Made by a program: the position numbers and the translations under genes
The notes under the pieces: model-generated
Told to the model about the DNA's origin: nothing
Databases searched by the model: none
Seen by the model: only the letters and a program-made list of their open reading frames with translations
Part shown: positions 35,401 to 43,469 of the stretch, one piece after another
Layout of the letters: the number at the start of each line of letters is the position of its first letter
Position numbering within the stretch: the stretch's first letter is position 1
From: Blastopirellula marina
GTDB taxonomy: Bacteria > Planctomycetota > Planctomycetia > Pirellulales > Pirellulaceae
Assembly: GCF_002967715.1 (NCBI RefSeq)
Contig: NZ_PUIA01000037.1
Coordinates: 186,001 to 250,000 of the forward strand
DNA: 64,000 nt
Direction: 5' to 3'

Positions 35401-38400
35401 ACTGTTCAAACGGAACATCGATCGGAATCTTGTTCTTCTCGCAGATCGCTTCCAGCATCCGCATCGCGGTGGGGGACTTAAGGTCAGGCCACAATCGCAG
35501 GGCCCCTTCGGCCAGGCTGCGTTTGGGATCGCTCAACAGGGCCGTCGGGTCGGCACCTGTCTGCGTGCCGAGCCCTTCGCAGTCGGGGCACCAGCCAAGG
35601 TAGCTGTTGAACGAGAAGTTATGCGGCGAGAGAGGATCGAAGCTGCGATCGCACTGCTCGCACGAGAGCTTCTGGCTCAAGCGTTTGGTTCGCCAGTGGG
35701 CTTCCGGCACGTCGTCTTCCGCATAGGCGATGACGAGCACGCCGCCGGACTGGCTAAGGGCGATTTCCACGCTGTCGGCAATACGAGGCCGGGCATCCTG
35801 ACGAACGACGATACGGTCGACCACCACTTCTACGTCATGCTTGCGGCGGCGATCGATCTTTGGCATGCGATCGATCGTGTGGACCACGCCGTCGACGCGA
35901 ATACGCTGATAGCCGGCGGCCTTCAGCTCTTCCCACAGGTCGGAGTACTGCTGCCCCGTATCGAGGTGACGAGGAGCGAGCAGGAACAGCTTGGTCCCCT
36001 CCTCTTCCTGCAGAACCTTGTCGGTGATTTGCGTCGACGTTTGCGTCTTGATCGGCACATCGCAGTCGGGGCAATGCGGTACGCCCAGGCGGCTCATCAG
36101 CACGCGCAGATAGTCGTAAATTTCGGTCACGGTACCGACCGTCGAACGAGGCGATTTGCCGAGGTTCTTTTGCTCGATCGCGATCGCCGGGGAAAGCCCT
36201 TCGATGTGATCGACCTTCGGCTTCTGCATCTGGCCGACGAATTGCCGGGCATAAGCGCTCAAGCTTTCGACATAGCGGCGCTGCCCTTCGGCGTAGATCG
36301 TATCCATCGCCAGCGAGCTCTTGCCGCTACCGCTCGGTCCGCAGAAGACGGTCATCTTGTCGCGATCGATGCCGACGCTGACGTCCTTCAGGTTGTGCAT
36401 CTTGGCACCACGCACGTCGATGCGCTTGGCCAGAACCTTGGCGGTCTGCTGCGATTCCTTGGCCGCGCGTTTGATCTCGGCCACGGCGCGGCTCGTTTCG
36501 CCGCGCAAGAGTGGCTGCAGGGCCTGACCGGTGAACGAAGCTTCGACTGCGGCAACATCTTCCGGTGTGCCTTGGGCGACGATCGTTCCCCCTTTGACGC
36601 CCCCTTCGGGCCCGAGATCGACAACCCAGTCGGCCGTTTTGATCACGTCCAGGTTATGCTCGACCACCAGTACCGTGTTGCCCAGTTCCGCAAAGTCATG
36701 CAGCACCTTGAGCAGCATCTTCGTATCGGCGAAGTGGAGCCCCGTGGTGGGTTCGTCCAGCAGGTACAGCGTCTTGCCGGTGCTGCGTTTAGAAAGCTCT
36801 TTGGCCAGTTTGATACGCTGGGCTTCACCGCCGGAAAGGGTGGGTGAGGGCTGGCCGAGCTTGATGTAATCGAGCCCGACGTCGTGCAGCGTTTGCAGCT
36901 TCTGGGCGATCTTGGGGACGTTCTCGAAGGTCTTCAAAGCGTCTTGCACGTCCATCTCTAAGATGTCGGCAATCGACTTGTCTTTGAACAAGATCTCTAG
37001 CGTTTCGCGGTTGAAGCGATGCCCTTCGCACACCGGGCAAGTGACCCAGATGTCGGCCAGAAAGTCCATTTCCAGCTTGTTGGCCCCGTTTCCTTCGCAG
37101 GCACTGCAGCGACCGCCGTCGACGTTAAAGCTGAAGCGGCCTGGCTTGTAGCCTCGCTTGCGGGACTCTGGCAGTTGGGCGAACAGGTCTCGGATTTCGT
37201 CGAACACCTTGATGTAAGTCGCCGGGTTACTGCGCGGCGTGCGGCCGATCGGGCTTTGATCGATCGCGATCATCTTGTCGAGATGCTCGATCCCTTCGAT
37301 CCGCTCGTGCTCGCCTGGCTCGCCGAGACCGCCGTTCAAATCGCGGCGGAGTGCTTCGACGAGAATGCCGTTGATCAGCGAACTCTTGCCGCTACCGCTG
37401 GCCCCGGTGATGCAGACGAAGCCACCCAGCGGGATCTCGGCGGTGATGTTCTTCAGGTTGTTCTGTGCGGCACCGACGATGCGAAGCTTCTTTTCCCCCA
37501 GCGGACGACGCTTCTTGGGGATCTCGATCTTGTCCTTGCCGGAAAGGAACCGTCCGGTAACGCTTTCTTCGACCGCTTCTAACTGCTTGGCCGTACCCTG
37601 GGCGACGACGTACCCGCCACGCACGCCGGCACCGGGACCGAAGTCGATGATATGGTCGGCGACACGCATGGTGTCTTCGTCGTGCTCGACCACCAGCACC
37701 GTGTTGCCCAGGTCGCGCAGGTCGTTGAGGGTGGCCAGTAGGCGATCGTTATCGCGCGGGTGAAGACCGATCGACGGTTCGTCGAGGATATACGTCACGC
37801 CGACCAGCCCGCAGCCAATCTGCCCGGCCAGACGAATACGCTGCGATTCACCACCACTGAGGGTTGGTGCCGTGCGGTCGAGCGTCAGGTATTCGAGCCC
37901 CACGTTCTGCAGGAAGCCCAGTCGGCCGCGGACTTCCTTGACCGCTTCTTCGGCGATCTTCTGCGAGAGGTTGTCGAGTTCAAGTTCGCTGAAGAAGTCG
38001 GCTGCCTGTTGAATCGACAGCTGGCAGACCTCTGGCAGCGTGCGCGAACCATCTTCGCCGAACGCATTGCTGGTGGTGGTGACTTTCACGCTGCGAGCCT
38101 GGGGATTCAGGCGATCGCCGTGGCACTGCGGACAGATGACCGTGGCCATGTACTTCTCGAGCTGCCGCTGCTGCGGTTTCGAGTTCGTATTGCGATACTT
38201 TTCCAGCAAATCAGGTACAATACCGCCGTAGGTGCCGCCGTACATCTGGGGGCTGTTGCCGCCGCGCCAAGTGAACGTGATGTGCTCGTCGCCGGTGCCC
38301 CATAGCAGATAGTCTTGCTGCTGCTGGGTCATGTCGCGCCAGGCCGTTTCCAGGATCGCTCCTTTGCCCAGATCGTACTTCCGCTCCATGGTATCGGCCA

Positions 38401-39451
38401 TACCTTGGTAGATATGACGCTTCCAGCGGCCCAGCTCTTTCCACTTACCCAGCAGTTCGATCGCCCCTTGCTTGAACGAGAGGGTCACGTCGGGGACCAG
38501 CAGTTCGGGATCGAACGTATAGACCTTGCCCAGCCCATCGCACGTGGGGCACATCCCTTGCGGCGAGTTGAAGCTGAACAACTGCGGCGTTGGCGGACTG
38601 TAAGATATCCCACAGTCGACGCAGGCATAGTCGACCGAGAACATCATGTCCCCCGCGACGGCCATCTTGCTACGCTTGCTTTTGGCGCGCTTCTTTTTCG
38701 GGGCTGCTTCTTCCCCTTCCGGCGTTTCCTCTTCCCGCGGGGCGACGATCAGGCTCCCTTCCCCCATCTTCAGGGCCAGCTCCACCGCTTCGGCCAGGCG
38801 TCCGCGGACCCCTTCTTTGATGCTCAAGCGATCGACGACCAACTCGATGTTGTGCCGCATCTGTCGATCGAGCTGAAGTTCGTCGTTGAGCTGGATGATC
38901 TCGCCGTCGACGCGAGCCCGGACGAAGCCTTGCTTCAAGAGGTCGATGAACAGATCTTTGAACTCTCCCTTCTGGCCGCGAACCAGCGGAGCGAGCACCG
39001 CGAACGAGGTTCCTTCTTCCTGGCCGAGAATCCGCTCGAGGATTTGTTCGCGCGTCTGGGCCGTCAGCTTCTTGCCACATTCACTACAAAAACCCTGCCC
39101 CACGCGCGAGAAGATCACGCGCAGGTAGTCGTAGATTTCGGTGATCGTGCCGACCGTACTACGGGGGTTGTTGCTGGTCGTTTTCTGCGAAATCGAGATG
39201 CTGGGGGTCAGACCGCCGATGTAGTCGACATCGGGCTTGGGCATCTGCCCCATGAACTGCCGCGCATAGCTGGACAGGCTCTCGACGTACCGCCGCTGTC
39301 CTTCCGCATAGACCGTATCGAACGCCAGCGAGCTTTTCCCGCTACCGCTCACGCCGGTCAGACAAATCAGTTTATTGCGAGGAAGCGTCAGCGAGACCTC
39401 GCGCAGATTGTGTTCGCGGGCCCCTTTGACTTCAATATCGGAAACCGGCAT
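32429..39451 (-). CDS. uvrA: Tandem double UvrA with C-terminal repeated domain
   Basis: A 2340-residue protein containing two complete UvrA units: residues about 1-995 and 1005-1955. UvrA is the ATP-driven damage sensor that loads UvrB in nucleotide excision repair and normally acts as a dimer of about 940-residue subunits. Each unit has two ABC ATPase domains with Walker A (near 33, 682, 1035 and 1664), Walker B (L-D-E-P-S/T) and signatures near 529, 871, 1497 and 1853. Three signatures are L-S-G-G-E but the third is L-S-A-G-E. Zinc-binding CxxC pairs typical of UvrA occur in both units. A further 385 residues at the C-terminus are not UvrA: they contain two related segments, from about 2025 and about 2194, each with P-W...G..W-H and a later W-N motif. 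The frame is uninterrupted. The fusion may allow an intramolecular pseudo-dimer. Confidence 0.96.
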   Translation of the reverse strand: MPVSDIEVKGAREHNLREVSLTLPRNKLICLTGVSGSGKSSLAFDTVYAEGQRRYVESLSSYARQFMGQMPKPDVDYIGGLTPSISISQKTTSNNPRSTVGTITEIYDYLRVIFSRVGQGFCSECGKKLTAQTREQILERILGQEEGTSFAVLAPLVRGQKGEFKDLFIDLLKQGFVRARVDGEIIQLNDELQLDRQMRHNIELVVDRLSIKEGVRGRLAEAVELALKMGEGSLIVAPREEETPEGEEAAPKKKRAKSKRSKMAVAGDMMFSVDYACVDCGISYSPPTPQLFSFNSPQGMCPTCDGLGKVYTFDPELLVPDVTLSFKQGAIELLGKWKELGRWKRHIYQGMADTMERKYDLGKGAILETAWRDMTQQQQDYLLWGTGDEHITFTWRGGNSPQMYGGTYGGIVPDLLEKYRNTNSKPQQRQLEKYMATVICPQCHGDRLNPQARSVKVTTTSNAFGEDGSRTLPEVCQLSIQQAADFFSELELDNLSQKIAEEAVKEVRGRLGFLQNVGLEYLTLDRTAPTLSGGESQRIRLAGQIGCGLVGVTYILDEPSIGLHPRDNDRLLATLNDLRDLGNTVLVVEHDEDTMRVADHIIDFGPGAGVRGGYVVAQGTAKQLEAVEESVTGRFLSGKDKIEIPKKRRPLGEKKLRIVGAAQNNLKNITAEIPLGGFVCITGASGSGKSSLINGILVEALRRDLNGGLGEPGEHERIEGIEHLDKMIAIDQSPIGRTPRSNPATYIKVFDEIRDLFAQLPESRKRGYKPGRFSFNVDGGRCSACEGNGANKLEMDFLADIWVTCPVCEGHRFNRETLEILFKDKSIADILEMDVQDALKTFENVPKIAQKLQTLHDVGLDYIKLGQPSPTLSGGEAQRIKLAKELSKRSTGKTLYLLDEPTTGLHFADTKMLLKVLHDFAELGNTVLVVEHNLDVIKTADWVVDLGPEGGVKGGTIVAQGTPEDVAAVEASFTGQALQPLLRGETSRAVAEIKRAAKESQQTAKVLAKRIDVRGAKMHNLKDVSVGIDRDKMTVFCGPSGSGKSSLAMDTIYAEGQRRYVESLSAYARQFVGQMQKPKVDHIEGLSPAIAIEQKNLGKSPRSTVGTVTEIYDYLRVLMSRLGVPHCPDCDVPIKTQTSTQITDKVLQEEEGTKLFLLAPRHLDTGQQYSDLWEELKAAGYQRIRVDGVVHTIDRMPKIDRRRKHDVEVVVDRIVVRQDARPRIADSVEIALSQSGGVLVIAYAEDDVPEAHWRTKRLSQKLSCEQCDRSFDPLSPHNFSFNSYLGWCPDCEGLGTQTGADPTALLSDPKRSLAEGALRLWPDLKSPTAMRMLEAICEKNKIPIDVPFEQLGARQRRIILHGTGDTVYDIYTDAKKRDKIEFRFQFKGLYPALEDASRLSPSFRGQLESLVAEVECTTCDGSRLRDDASAVRFRKKSMRDITSMPLAELLDFIRAANLKKREQKIAGELLREIDNRVQFLLDVGLEYLTLRRTAPTLSAGEAQRIRLASQLGSGLCGVLYVLDEPTIGLHPRDNRRLLKALHRLRDLGNTLLVVEHDQEVIEGSDRLIDFGPQAGRHGGTIVAEGTPKQIAKAPGSVTGPYISGKQAIYAPSNRRMMSIANNSDEDVIADFSSPSGEWLEIVGASHRNLRNVNVSIPLGALVAIGGPSGSGKSTLVQEILYNTLARRLHRASTIPGAHDALRGMENINKVIRVDQQPIGNSPSSNPATYTGVFDLIRDLFAQLPDAKVRGYTARRFSFNVEGGRCEDCQGMGQKCIEMHFLPDVWVTCETCNGLRYNEETLAVKFHGKSISEVLEMSCGQAVQLFENIPKIRRTLQTLCDVGLDYVTLGQSAPTLSGGEAQRVKLASELARPDTGRTLYLLDEPSTGLHFEDLKKLLDVFHRLVDLGNTVIVIEHNLDILKQADWVIEMGPEAGQSGGQVVTVGTPEDIVEYAKSFQKLAKKQKSEESTLTDERGMTWLRSHTGEALGPVLEAAPRQERPLYDPHEADQEREGDLDIDDVGAQIQMPWEIDGRRWHTKDRVGRDGQPCNWDGKILAEVVDRIQASDSFSDANWNSRTIVEIAAKKKSDGWFFHGISGESWLVKLKFRVMKGTFNKYELPQELNLPTLNQMDDLPIYSNDPRVKVKNLRGPFQEIEIRAHSWQEINKPEFWKFVDDAIIGFQKYESTISQDVESHMPWKKLGEKWHLSRKGFPPGKKVAWEQSVLEEVIELLREVAPQGEILWNNQMLINMMIPGKRTAWAVVTTKKPEHVRLELKTSKASTTQGRIAELGHEPDVDQSRAGEEIVRLHFRHEADLQKGDLKAFLKEHFDGESSSGQRSLL

Positions 39452-39774
39452 AGATGCTCGTCCGTGGGTTCACTTCGCGGCTAAGTTCGACCGAATCCAT
39501 CGATTTTAGGGGACCTGCCGAGCAGGGAGAAGGGTATGCGTTAGCCCCCAGCCCAGGAAATGGGTAGTTCTCTGCAGGACATTTTGGAAGGAAGAGCAGG
39601 GAGTAACCACGGATTTCACGGAGGAACACGGATATGGTGGGCACTTCCTCTTTCTTTTTTATCCACGTGCGTCCGCGAAATCAGCGGTTGTCCCCTCTCA
39701 AAACAGCCGCAGAAAATCTGTTACCATGGGTGGTTTCCATGCCACATCCCCTGCCCGACTGAAAGAGACGCATC
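39452..39774. other. Intergenic region with an inverted repeat element
   Basis: This 323-base gap separates the divergent uvrA and dehydrogenase genes and includes the palindromic element at 39605-39689, listed separately. Promoters are expected but not resolved. Confidence 0.5.
39605..39689. repeat. Palindromic repeat with ACGGATTTCACGG arms
   Basis: The left arm (39605-39633) and the reverse complement of the right arm (39661-39689) agree at about 21 of 29 positions. The ACCACGGATTTCACGG...ACACGGAT pattern is a repeat type I know from other bacterial genomes, including planctomycetes. No coding content. Confidence 0.6.
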
Positions 39775-40740
39775 ATGGCTAAATTCCACGTTCTGCTGAC
39801 CGACTATGCCTGGGAAGAACTGGAAATCGAGAAGCAAGTGCTCGCCGACAACGACGTGCAGCTGATCGTCGCGACCGCGAAAGATGAAGATTCGCTCGCC
39901 GCTTTGGCCAAAGAACACCAGGTCGACGCCATCATGACCAACTGGGCCCAGGTAACCGAAAAGGTTATTTCCGCTTCTCCCAACGTGAAGATCGTGGCTC
40001 GGTTGGGGATTGGGCTCGATAACATCGACATGGCCTACTGCACGTCGAAGGGGATTCTGGTTACCAACACGCCGGACTACTGCTTAATTGAAGTCGCCGA
40101 GCACACCCTGGCGTTAATTTTCGCGTGTGCCCGGAAGGTGGCCATGTACCACCACGACACGATGAGCGGCAAGTACGACCTCTCGGCCGGGCCGATCATG
40201 CGTCGGATGGAAGGTCAAACGCTCGGGATCGTCGGCCTGGGCAATATCGGCATGCTGCTGGCCAAAAAGGCGAAGTGCCTGGGCCTGAACGTCATCGCCA
40301 CCAGCCGTAGCGGCAAGACGATGGACGGAGTCGAAACGGTTGACATGGACACCCTGCTGGCCAAATCAGACTACGTTTCGCTGCTGATCCCGGCGACCGC
40401 GGAAACGAAGAAATCATTCGGTGCCGAGCAGTTCCAGAAGATGAAGCCGACCGCCTATCTGATCAACACGGCTCGCGGGGCCATCGTCGATCACGATGCC
40501 TTGGCCGCGGCCCTGGCTGCTGGCGAACTGGCCGGAGCGGCCCTCGATGTGCAAGATCCGGAACCATGCGACCTGACGATCGCCCCGTACAACGACCCCC
40601 GCGTAATCGTCACCCCGCATGCCGCGTTTGTGAGCTTCGAGTCACTGGAAAACATGCGCGGCCGCGTCTCGCAGCAAGTGGTTGACTGCTTGCTGGGGAA
40701 AACGCCAGAGAACGTCCGCAACGGATTGACCGCCGGCTAA
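39775..40740 (+). CDS. D-2-hydroxyacid dehydrogenase
   Basis: An NAD-dependent dehydrogenase of 321 residues from the phosphoglycerate dehydrogenase/CtBP-like group. The substrate half has R-L-G-I-G-L-D-N-I-D. The NAD-binding half has G-I-V-G-L-G-N-I-G-M (Rossmann), the N-T-A-R-G-A-I-V-D catalytic Arg motif, a D-V-Q-D-P-E-P carrying the Glu and T-P-H-A-A-F with the catalytic His. There is no C-terminal ACT domain, so it is probably not SerA. The substrate is unknown. Confidence 0.92.
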   Translation: MAKFHVLLTDYAWEELEIEKQVLADNDVQLIVATAKDEDSLAALAKEHQVDAIMTNWAQVTEKVISASPNVKIVARLGIGLDNIDMAYCTSKGILVTNTPDYCLIEVAEHTLALIFACARKVAMYHHDTMSGKYDLSAGPIMRRMEGQTLGIVGLGNIGMLLAKKAKCLGLNVIATSRSGKTMDGVETVDMDTLLAKSDYVSLLIPATAETKKSFGAEQFQKMKPTAYLINTARGAIVDHDALAAALAAGELAGAALDVQDPEPCDLTIAPYNDPRVIVTPHAAFVSFESLENMRGRVSQQVVDCLLGKTPENVRNGLTAG

Positions 40741-40750
40741 GGGACTTCGC

Positions 40751-41512
40751 TTAAGTCGATTTCTCTTCCGGCAGCGGGTTGATCGAAAGGCCCCCGCTGC
40801 TGCGGATCTCGACTTCGTAGCTCTTACCGGGACGCACACGCATCCCTTCCGACTGCTCGCTGGCGGCACGCACGCCGTACTCGGAGGCTTTCACGGGATC
40901 GTTGGCGATATCCCAGAAGTTGCTCCAGATCTTTTCCTCAAACGCGTTCGGCTTGTCTCGCAGGCCATACGCTTCGGGACGCTGGCCTTCCTTGTCGATC
41001 GTGAAGCCGTCGATCGGCTTTTGATGTTCGCCGTAGATCTTCTGCAGAATGTAGATCGATGCCGAACGAAGCGGATCGTTCGATTCGACCAGTTCGTCCT
41101 CGAACTTCACGATCTTGCCGTTCACGTAGACCATGTCGCCGTCGATCGTGAATCGCTGCGGCTGGGTGATCGGTTCCCCTTGTTCGTTGAACTCGACGAA
41201 CTCGATCACCGACTGTACGTGCTCGCCCCCTTCCGGCTTCTCTTGACTGATCACCGACAGACGCCCTACCCGGCGGTCGACCTTCAATAGCTTCAGCCGC
41301 AGGGCCAGCAAATCGATCTCGTTTTGCAGTTCGCCGATCTTGGCGACATGCTGCTCGATCTCTTTGTTCTTCGCGGCGATGGCGAGTTCTTTTTCGTTGT
41401 AGATCGACCACCCGTAGTACGAGACGGTCGAGAACGCGATCAGCAGCAGCAAGATCAATAGCGTTCGGACCGAGTTGTTAAACCGATCGATGGCATCGAC
41501 CATCTTGGCCAT
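40751..41512 (-). CDS. Membrane-anchored coiled-coil protein
   Basis: A 253-residue protein with an N-terminal helix (about 16-36) in the membrane, then an extended coiled coil (about 40-80) and a soluble domain. The topology resembles division and envelope scaffold proteins, but no motif identifies it. The gene converges with the dehydrogenase, with 10 bases between the stop codons. Confidence 0.72.
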   Translation of the reverse strand: MAKMVDAIDRFNNSVRTLLILLLLIAFSTVSYYGWSIYNEKELAIAAKNKEIEQHVAKIGELQNEIDLLALRLKLLKVDRRVGRLSVISQEKPEGGEHVQSVIEFVEFNEQGEPITQPQRFTIDGDMVYVNGKIVKFEDELVESNDPLRSASIYILQKIYGEHQKPIDGFTIDKEGQRPEAYGLRDKPNAFEEKIWSNFWDIANDPVKASEYGVRAASEQSEGMRVRPGKSYEVEIRSSGGLSINPLPEEKST

Positions 41513-41858
41513 ACGAATGCTCCGTAAGGTTGCCCGGCGTGCGGGAAGTTACGTCGAAGTGAGTGAAACCATGCGAGCCGCCTACCCCCTATCGTACCTT
41601 GCCAGGGGAAGTCGAACCAATCCCAACCAGTGCAAGCGGTATGCCAGTGGGGAAGAATGTAGGAAATGTTTTGCGGTACAGCGGAGAGTTGCCTGCGCGT
41701 CGCCAAGTGTTGTACGCACACCCAAGCGGACTTGGGCGTGGCACCCGGAGCGAGTGTCTCGTGTGATTCAAGCGTGTAGCAGACGCGAGATCTTCGCCCC
41801 TGCAGGGAGAGGGTTAGGGTGAGGGGGCTAAGCGTCGTGCGATCTTCCCTTGTTCAAG
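41513..41858. other. Intergenic region with repeat fragments
   Basis: This 346-base gap holds a hairpin with CCAAGCGGACTTGGG (about 41722-41740) and a GTGGCACCC family C fragment, then a family A palindrome at about 41794-41828. No gene is supported. Confidence 0.55.
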
Positions 41859-43352
41859 CTATCGCGCCTTGTCGTATTCAGGGTTCACAGCTTGCTTGCT
41901 CCACTGCTGGAGCACCCCTTTGAGCGACTCGACCGACTCGTCATATTGCCCCTGGTCCCCCGTTTGTTCGATCCATGCATTCAGAATACCGCGGCACTTC
42001 TCTAACTGCTCGCGGTACGCCGGATCATTGGCCAGGTTGTGGATCTCGTGGGGGTCATTCTCCAGGTCGTAAAGCTCTTCCGGCACGCGCGTTTCCGACA
42101 TGATGAAGCTTTCGATTTCGTTCATCTTGCCGGCCTTGTAGTAGGCTTTCAGGTCTTTCATGAACGCTTCGCCGTCGCGATATTGGGGCTGCATGAAGGG
42201 GCGATCGGTCTTGAAGTTGCGCAGGTACTTGAACCGCTGGCCGGTAACGGCACGAACGCGTTCGATGGTGTAGTCGCAACGGTCCCGGGCACTGATGACG
42301 TAGTCGCGCTTGTAGTCATCGGCAAAGAAGTCCTTCGCTTCCATATACTTGGGCTGGTTGATGCCGGCCAGCGCGAGCGTCGCGGCGGTAATATCAATGC
42401 CGCTGACCAGGTCGTCCCGTGTGGTACCGACCGGGATGCCAGGGCCGGCGATAACCAGGGGCACACGAATGCTCCCTTCGTAGAGCCACTGTTTGTGACG
42501 CGGTAGTTTCATGCCGTGATCGGTGAAGAAGAAGACGATCGTGTTCTTGTCGAAGCCATGCTCTTTCAGCGTCTTCACGATCTGCCCAACCTCTTCGTCG
42601 GTCTGGCGAATGCAGTCGTAGTGATGGGCGATCTCGTTGCGAACGCTGGGTAGATCAGCGTAGTAGGGCACTACCTCGACGTCCTCGGCCGAGGTCTTCC
42701 CCTGCGGAAAGCCAGAGAACTTGCCGTTGTTCTTCCCGCCGCGCAGTTGCAGTTGAAGGAACACCGGCTTGTCATCGGGGCAAGCTGCAAGCAGTCCTGG
42801 CAACAGGTCATTGCTGGGTGCCCAAGGCAGCACATTGACGTCGTACAGCAAGTCACTCTCTGATGCGGCAGGGATAGCGCTGGTGCCATTTCGCTTCTTC
42901 AACTCTTTTTCGTTTTGCGAAGCCCACAGGAAGTTGAAATCACTTTTGGGGCCATAGTTGATCACGTGATAGCCGCCGGCGCGTAACGTTTGATAGACCG
43001 TCTTCACCTCTTTCGGCAGACGGATCTCTTCGCCTGGGTAGCGCTGTCGCGAACTGCGATGATTGTGAACCCCCAGGCTCGTCTGCATCGCACCCAGGGC
43101 AATTGCCGAACGCGTTGCCGAGCAAACGCCCGCTGGCATATACGCCCGATTGAATCGCACGCCGTTATTGGCCAATGCGTCGATGTTGGGGGTGGGGACG
43201 GTATCGTCCCCATAGCACCCCATCCAGTCGTTCATGTCTTCGGCAAAGATCCACACAATATTCGGGCGATCGGCCGCCAGGGCAGGAACAGCCAATAGGC
43301 CGAAGAGAATGACCAGGGCCAGCGGGGCAAGCGAGAGAATGTTTCGTCGCAT
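41859..43352 (-). CDS. Sulfatase, type I (formylglycine-dependent), exported
   Basis: A 497-residue sulfatase with a signal peptide (about 1-27, ending A-L-A-A). The mature part starts with R-P-N-I-V-W-I-F-A-E-D-M-N-D, the metal-binding aspartates. Cys77 in G-V-C-S-A-T-R is the residue turned into formylglycine by an FGE. F-F-T-D-H-G-M and K-Q-W-L-Y-E-G-S-I-R-V-P-L complete the metal site and the family signature, and Y-D-L-E-N-D-P-H-E lies near the end. Planctomycete sulfatases mostly cleave sulfate esters from algal polysaccharides, but the substrate here is unknown. I chose ATG 43352 because it precedes the signal; the frame continues to 43436. It is divergent from the oxidoreductase gene. 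Confidence 0.95.
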   Translation of the reverse strand: MRRNILSLAPLALVILFGLLAVPALAADRPNIVWIFAEDMNDWMGCYGDDTVPTPNIDALANNGVRFNRAYMPAGVCSATRSAIALGAMQTSLGVHNHRSSRQRYPGEEIRLPKEVKTVYQTLRAGGYHVINYGPKSDFNFLWASQNEKELKKRNGTSAIPAASESDLLYDVNVLPWAPSNDLLPGLLAACPDDKPVFLQLQLRGGKNNGKFSGFPQGKTSAEDVEVVPYYADLPSVRNEIAHHYDCIRQTDEEVGQIVKTLKEHGFDKNTIVFFFTDHGMKLPRHKQWLYEGSIRVPLVIAGPGIPVGTTRDDLVSGIDITAATLALAGINQPKYMEAKDFFADDYKRDYVISARDRCDYTIERVRAVTGQRFKYLRNFKTDRPFMQPQYRDGEAFMKDLKAYYKAGKMNEIESFIMSETRVPEELYDLENDPHEIHNLANDPAYREQLEKCRGILNAWIEQTGDQGQYDESVESLKGVLQQWSKQAVNPEYDKAR

Positions 43353-43469
43353 AGTTAAGCTCAGATGGGATGCAGGGGGGCGGCTGTATTGTTCGTGTAT
43401 TCGTCCCATCTTAAAGTACAATAACTCGACCTGCATCCTTGCCCCAGTCTTTTCTTCAGGAGCCTCACC

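Noticed and set aside
33461-36847. Long forward open frames opposite the uvrA gene (528 and 492 residues)
   Set aside because: They are antisense to strongly conserved UvrA coding sequence and arise from its codon bias.
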